A DNA stretch of 64,000 nucleotides. It comes from Paenibacillus_F chitinolyticus_A. Lineage in GTDB: Bacteria; Bacillota; Bacilli; Paenibacillales; NBRC-103111. Positions 60,717-64,000 of this stretch are shown here, piece by piece. The stretch is from NCBI RefSeq assembly GCF_045038035.1, contig NZ_CP173427.1, forward strand, positions 3,224,001 to 3,288,000, written 5' to 3'. A model generated the notes under the pieces. The model worked only from the letters and a program-made list of their open reading frames with translations. It had not been told where the DNA came from and ran no database searches. Made by a program: the position numbers and the translations under genes. Every line of letters begins with the position of its first letter. Position 1 is the stretch's first letter.

Positions 60717-62078
60717 TTGCTTACAGACTACGAACAATTGGCTGAACTGAACAAAGCCCACCTCTGGCACCCCTTTACGCAGATGAAGGATTACAACGCT
60801 GCCGATCCCGTCATTATCGAACGCGGAGACGGCGTCCGGCTTTTTGACACAGAGGGAAAAGCTTATTACGACGGCTTTTCATCCGTCTGGCTCAACGTGC
60901 ACGGCCACTGTGTTCCGGAACTGAACCAGGCGATTATCCGCCAGCTTGAACTCGTTGCACACTCCACCCTGCTCGGACTAAGCAATATTCCCGCCATCAA
61001 GCTGGCCGCTAAACTGTCGGAAATCGCACCTGACGGGCTCCGTAAAGTATTTTTCTCGGATTCTGGCGCAACCGGCGTGGAAATTGCCCTGAAAATGGCC
61101 TATCAATATGCGCGCAACAAAGGCATGGAAAGCAAACGAACGTTTATCACGATGAAAGAAGCTTATCACGGGGATACGATCGGCGCGGTTAGCGTAGGAG
61201 CGATTCCGCTGTATCATGAAGTTTTCCGTCCGCTGCTTTTTGAGGCTCATACGATCCCTTACCCGGATTCTTTCCGGCACCCGGGCGGCGCATCCGGCGC
61301 GATGTCCGAAACGCTGGAAACGCTGCGGAAGGTGCTCGAAGCGCGAGCCGATGAAATAGCCGGTCTCATCGTCGAGCCGGTTGTGCAAGGCGCCGGCGGC
61401 ATCATCGTCATGCCTGAGGGCTGCCTTCGCGAAATCGCCCGGCTGTGCCGCAAGCACGGCGTTCTGCTGATCGCCGACGAGGTGGCGACCGGATTCGGAC
61501 GCACGGGCGCTATGTTTGCCTGCGATCTCGAAGACGTGGCACCGGATCTCATGGTGGTGGGCAAAGGCTTGACGGGCGGCTATCTTCCGGTAGCGGCTAC
61601 GCTTGCGACCGACGACGTGTATGACGCCTTCTATGCGGATTACGAGGAGCAGAAAACGTTTTTCCACGGTCACTCCTTTACGGGAAATCCGCTGGGTTGC
61701 GCGGTCGCCCTGGAAAATCTCCGGTTGATGGAAGAGCGCCGTGTCGTGGAAGGCGTTGCCGCCAAAGCCGAATTTGTAGCCGGCAAGCTCTCTCCCCTGA
61801 AAGCATGTCCACATGTGGGCGATATCCGGCAGCAAGGTCTTCTCGTCGGAATTGAACTGGTCCGCGACAGAAAGACCAAGGAGGCCTACGCCTGGGAGGA
61901 ACGGATTGGCGTTCACGTATGTGCGCGGGCCCGGGAACTGGGGCTGTTGACGCGGCCGCTGGGCAATGTAGTTGTCCTCATCCCCCCGCTGGCAAGCACA
62001 CGGGAAGAGCTGGGGGCCATGACGGACATCATCGCCGCTTCTATCCGTGACGTTACGGAACAGGGGTGGCGGCCATGA
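60717..62078 (+). CDS. bioA: Adenosylmethionine-8-amino-7-oxononanoate aminotransferase
   Basis: 453 aa, TTG start with GGAAGG upstream. Class III PLP aminotransferase converting 8-amino-7-oxononanoate to 7,8-diaminononanoate. LWHPFTQMKDY is the BioA N-terminal hallmark. VSVWLNVHGHC-like, SDSGATGVEIALKMA, LIADEVATGFGRTG and the PLP Lys in VVGKGLTGGYLPVAAT follow. It is first in the biotin operon under a BirA operator. Its stop overlaps the bioD start (ATGA). Confidence 0.95.
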   Translation: MLTDYEQLAELNKAHLWHPFTQMKDYNAADPVIIERGDGVRLFDTEGKAYYDGFSSVWLNVHGHCVPELNQAIIRQLELVAHSTLLGLSNIPAIKLAAKLSEIAPDGLRKVFFSDSGATGVEIALKMAYQYARNKGMESKRTFITMKEAYHGDTIGAVSVGAIPLYHEVFRPLLFEAHTIPYPDSFRHPGGASGAMSETLETLRKVLEARADEIAGLIVEPVVQGAGGIIVMPEGCLREIARLCRKHGVLLIADEVATGFGRTGAMFACDLEDVAPDLMVVGKGLTGGYLPVAATLATDDVYDAFYADYEEQKTFFHGHSFTGNPLGCAVALENLRLMEERRVVEGVAAKAEFVAGKLSPLKACPHVGDIRQQGLLVGIELVRDRKTKEAYAWEERIGVHVCARARELGLLTRPLGNVVVLIPPLASTREELGAMTDIIAASIRDVTEQGWRP

Positions 62079-62887
62079 GCGGAATCCGGGGAATCTTCGT
62101 GACCGGAACGGATACCGGAATCGGCAAGACGGTCGTCACGGCCGCCTTGGCCGCCGCACTACGCTCGGAAGGCTGGAACGTGGGCGTCTGGAAGCCGGTG
62201 CAGTCCGGCGAACCCATCGGCAGCGGACTAAGCGACGCCGAAAAACTTGCGGCGGGAAGCGGCATTTCCGAGCCGCCGGAGGAGGTGGCGTCCTTTACGT
62301 TCCGCGCTCCGCTTGCTCCTTTGCTCGCCGCAAAGGCAGAAGGCGTTCGTCTGACGATGGACATGCTTTATAAAGCCGGGCAGCCCTTATGTTCACGCTA
62401 CGATGCGATGCTCGTCGAAGGAGCGGGCGGCGCGGCAGTCCCCATGACGGAAGACGCCCTGCTTGCGGAATGGATCGCCTTCCTCCGCATGCCGGTGCTG
62501 ATCGTAGCCCGCGCGGGACTCGGCACGGTCAACCACACCCTCCTGACGGTCTCATTCTTGAGGCAGCACGGGGTTGAGATCCTGGGTGTCGTGCTCAATG
62601 AGGGCGCCAGCGCTCCCGGGGTTCCGGGGGTTCTTGAAGCTGCGAACGCGCAAAACGCGCCAGACGGGCCGGACCCGAGCGTGGCCGGTAATGCCGCCTT
62701 AATCGAAACAATCGGCGGCATCAAGGTATTGGGCCATTTTCCGTCTGTAGGAAATGCGCCGGGGCCGCACCTGCTCGCGGAGACCGTACATACGGCACTG
62801 GATCTGGCTCCAGTCCGCTCCTTTTTGTCGAAATGCCCGGAGCCGTCACCGGAACACTCCGGAGAAGGTTCCGAGGCGCGGATATGA
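62075..62887 (+). CDS. bioD: Dethiobiotin synthetase
   Basis: 270 aa from the ATG at 62075, overlapping bioA by four bases. The P-loop GIFVTGTDTGIGKTVVTAAL opens the protein; VWKPVQSGE holds the substrate Lys, and LVEGAGGAAVPM the metal/nucleotide loop. It closes the ureido ring with CO2 and ATP. It is about 40 residues longer than many BioD proteins: an insert near residues 180-210 (APGVPGVLEAANAQNAPDGP) and a tail account for this. Confidence 0.94.
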   Translation: MSGIRGIFVTGTDTGIGKTVVTAALAAALRSEGWNVGVWKPVQSGEPIGSGLSDAEKLAAGSGISEPPEEVASFTFRAPLAPLLAAKAEGVRLTMDMLYKAGQPLCSRYDAMLVEGAGGAAVPMTEDALLAEWIAFLRMPVLIVARAGLGTVNHTLLTVSFLRQHGVEILGVVLNEGASAPGVPGVLEAANAQNAPDGPDPSVAGNAALIETIGGIKVLGHFPSVGNAPGPHLLAETVHTALDLAPVRSFLSKCPEPSPEHSGEGSEARI

Positions 62888-64000
62888 ACCCAATGAACTG
62901 GCTCGATAATGAACTGCAGACGTTGGCGGACGAATCTCTGGAACGGAAGCTGACGGATACCGGAGTATCCCGCTCGCTTCCCGGCCATTTGATGCGCGGA
63001 GGGCAGATTCTTCTTGATCTGGCTTCGAATGATTATCTGGGCCTGAGCCGTCATCCGGACATCGCGGAAGCGATGCGCGGCGCGCTGGCTGAGGAATGCG
63101 GATCGGGAGCGGCGGCTTCCCGGCTTCTTACAGGCAACCGGCCGCCTTACAGCGAACTGGAGGCCGAGCTGGCGGTCTGGCAGAAGAAGGACGCTTCGCT
63201 CGTCTTCGCCAACGGCTATATGGCCAATCTCGGTACGATACGCGCCTTGGCCGGCCGGGGAGACACCGTTTTTTCCGACCGGCTCAATCACGCCAGCATA
63301 ACGGACGGCATCATCCTGAGCCGGGCCGGGCATGTCCGCTACCGGCACAACGATATGGAGCATTTGGAACACCTGCTCAAAAAATCCGATAAAGCAAGGC
63401 GCAGGCTGATCGTAACGGATTCCATCTTCTCTATGGATGGAGACTCAGCCCCCCTGCACAAGCTGGTGGAGCTGAAGCACAATTACGACGCGATGCTCAT
63501 GGTGGACGAGGCTCACGCGGAGGGAGTGTACGGACCGAACGGCGAAGGGCTTTGCCACGCCATGGATGTGCACCGGGAAGCGGACGTCATCATGGGAACG
63601 TTCAGCAAAGCCTTCGGCGTGTACGGAGCGCATATTTCCGGCAGCCGGACTCTGATCCGCTGGCTGGTCAACAAAGCTCGTCCCCTCGTTTATTCGACCG
63701 CTCTGCCGCCGTGCGTTGCCGCCGGGATATACCGGGCACTGGGGATTGTGCAGACCGCGCATGACCGGCGGAAACATCTCCGGGCAGTTTCCTGCCGGTT
63801 CCGCCAAAGGCTTGCGCAAGCCGGACTGAACGTGATGCCGGGAGACTCGCCCATCGTTCCCGTGATTGCCGGAAGCAGCCGCGATTCGCTTCGTTTGTGC
63901 GAAGCGCTCGAACGGCACGGTATCGCCGCCCCCGCCATACGCCCTCCGACTGTTCCGGCCGGCAGCGCCCGGGTCCGCTTCTCCCTTTCGGCGGCGCATA
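62884..64000 (+). CDS. bioF: 8-Amino-7-oxononanoate synthase, 3' end beyond the window
   Basis: At least 372 codons; the window ends inside the gene. It starts at ATG 62884, overlapping bioD (ATGA). An alpha-oxoamine synthase joining pimeloyl-ACP/CoA and L-alanine. LDLASNDYLGLSRHP, GSGAASRLLTGNRPPYSELE, SDRLNHASITDG, DSIFSMDGD, MVDEAHAEGVYG and the PLP Lys in GTFSKAFGVYGAH are all present. It is the same superfamily as the ALAS-type protein at 43995-45212, but the substrate-pocket stretch GGSRN there is AASRL here. Confidence 0.95.
   Translation, partial: MNPMNWLDNELQTLADESLERKLTDTGVSRSLPGHLMRGGQILLDLASNDYLGLSRHPDIAEAMRGALAEECGSGAAASRLLTGNRPPYSELEAELAVWQKKDASLVFANGYMANLGTIRALAGRGDTVFSDRLNHASITDGIILSRAGHVRYRHNDMEHLEHLLKKSDKARRRLIVTDSIFSMDGDSAPLHKLVELKHNYDAMLMVDEAHAEGVYGPNGEGLCHAMDVHREADVIMGTFSKAFGVYGAHISGSRTLIRWLVNKARPLVYSTALPPCVAAGIYRALGIVQTAHDRRKHLRAVSCRFRQRLAQAGLNVMPGDSPIVPVIAGSSRDSLRLCEALERHGIAAPAIRPPTVPAGSARVRFSLSAAH

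Overview
The window looks like chromosome of a moderately GC-rich member of the Paenibacillaceae (Paenibacillus/Cohnella type). Supporting this are strong GGAGG ribosome binding sites, sigma-A promoters, a phenylalanine T-box, Fur and BirA operators of Bacillus type, and close relatives of Bacillus subtilis FeuAB, Btr and NtdABC. A block from about 5.0 to 12.4 kb is clearly AT-richer and full of broken genes. It is read here as a decayed mobile island.

Layout. 1-4760: siderophore uptake (feuABC order, esterase, Btr-type regulator) with three Fur boxes. 5.2-7.1 kb: TetR regulator and its MFS pump. 7.2-12.3 kb: derelict island between two colinear 188-bp direct repeats. It holds a split large serine recombinase, an IS1595-type transposase with a nonsense mutation, a DinB-like protein, a methyltransferase behind a leader peptide, and tiny helix-turn-helix genes. 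12.4-20.1 kb: MFS pump, RNA-repair pair rtcB-kptA behind an attenuator-like leader, T-box-controlled DAHP synthase, a DUF3626 protein and a CE7 esterase. 20.2-24.6 kb: two-component system, Bcr-type ABC transporter and UppP, all one direction, probably a bacitracin/undecaprenyl-pyrophosphate stress module. 24.8-38.5 kb: a 13.5-kb unit with two complete oligopeptide ABC transporters, a GNAT and an M20 amidohydrolase, starting at a consensus promoter followed by a terminator in the leader.

38.5-45.3 kb: MFS protein, metallo-beta-lactamase-fold protein, a 17-copy 13-bp tandem repeat, and a compact four-gene operon (5-aminolevulinate-synthase-like enzyme, GNAT, Gfo/Idh/MocA oxidoreductase, MFS exporter). 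The operon has its own promoter and terminator. It does not resemble a haem pathway and is the best candidate here for an undescribed small-molecule system. 45.6-48.8 kb: LysR/SDR pair, secreted alpha/beta hydrolase and a VOC fragment. 48.8-54.5 kb: a full kanosamine locus (ntdR, ntdABC, glcP). 54.6-58.4 kb: ABC exporter and a secreted chitin-active AA10 LPMO. 58.5-60.6 kb: divergent LysR/quinone-oxidoreductase pair. 60.6-64 kb: bioADF under a BirA operator, with bioF running off the window end.

All names rest on reading motifs and remembered family sequences. No search was run.
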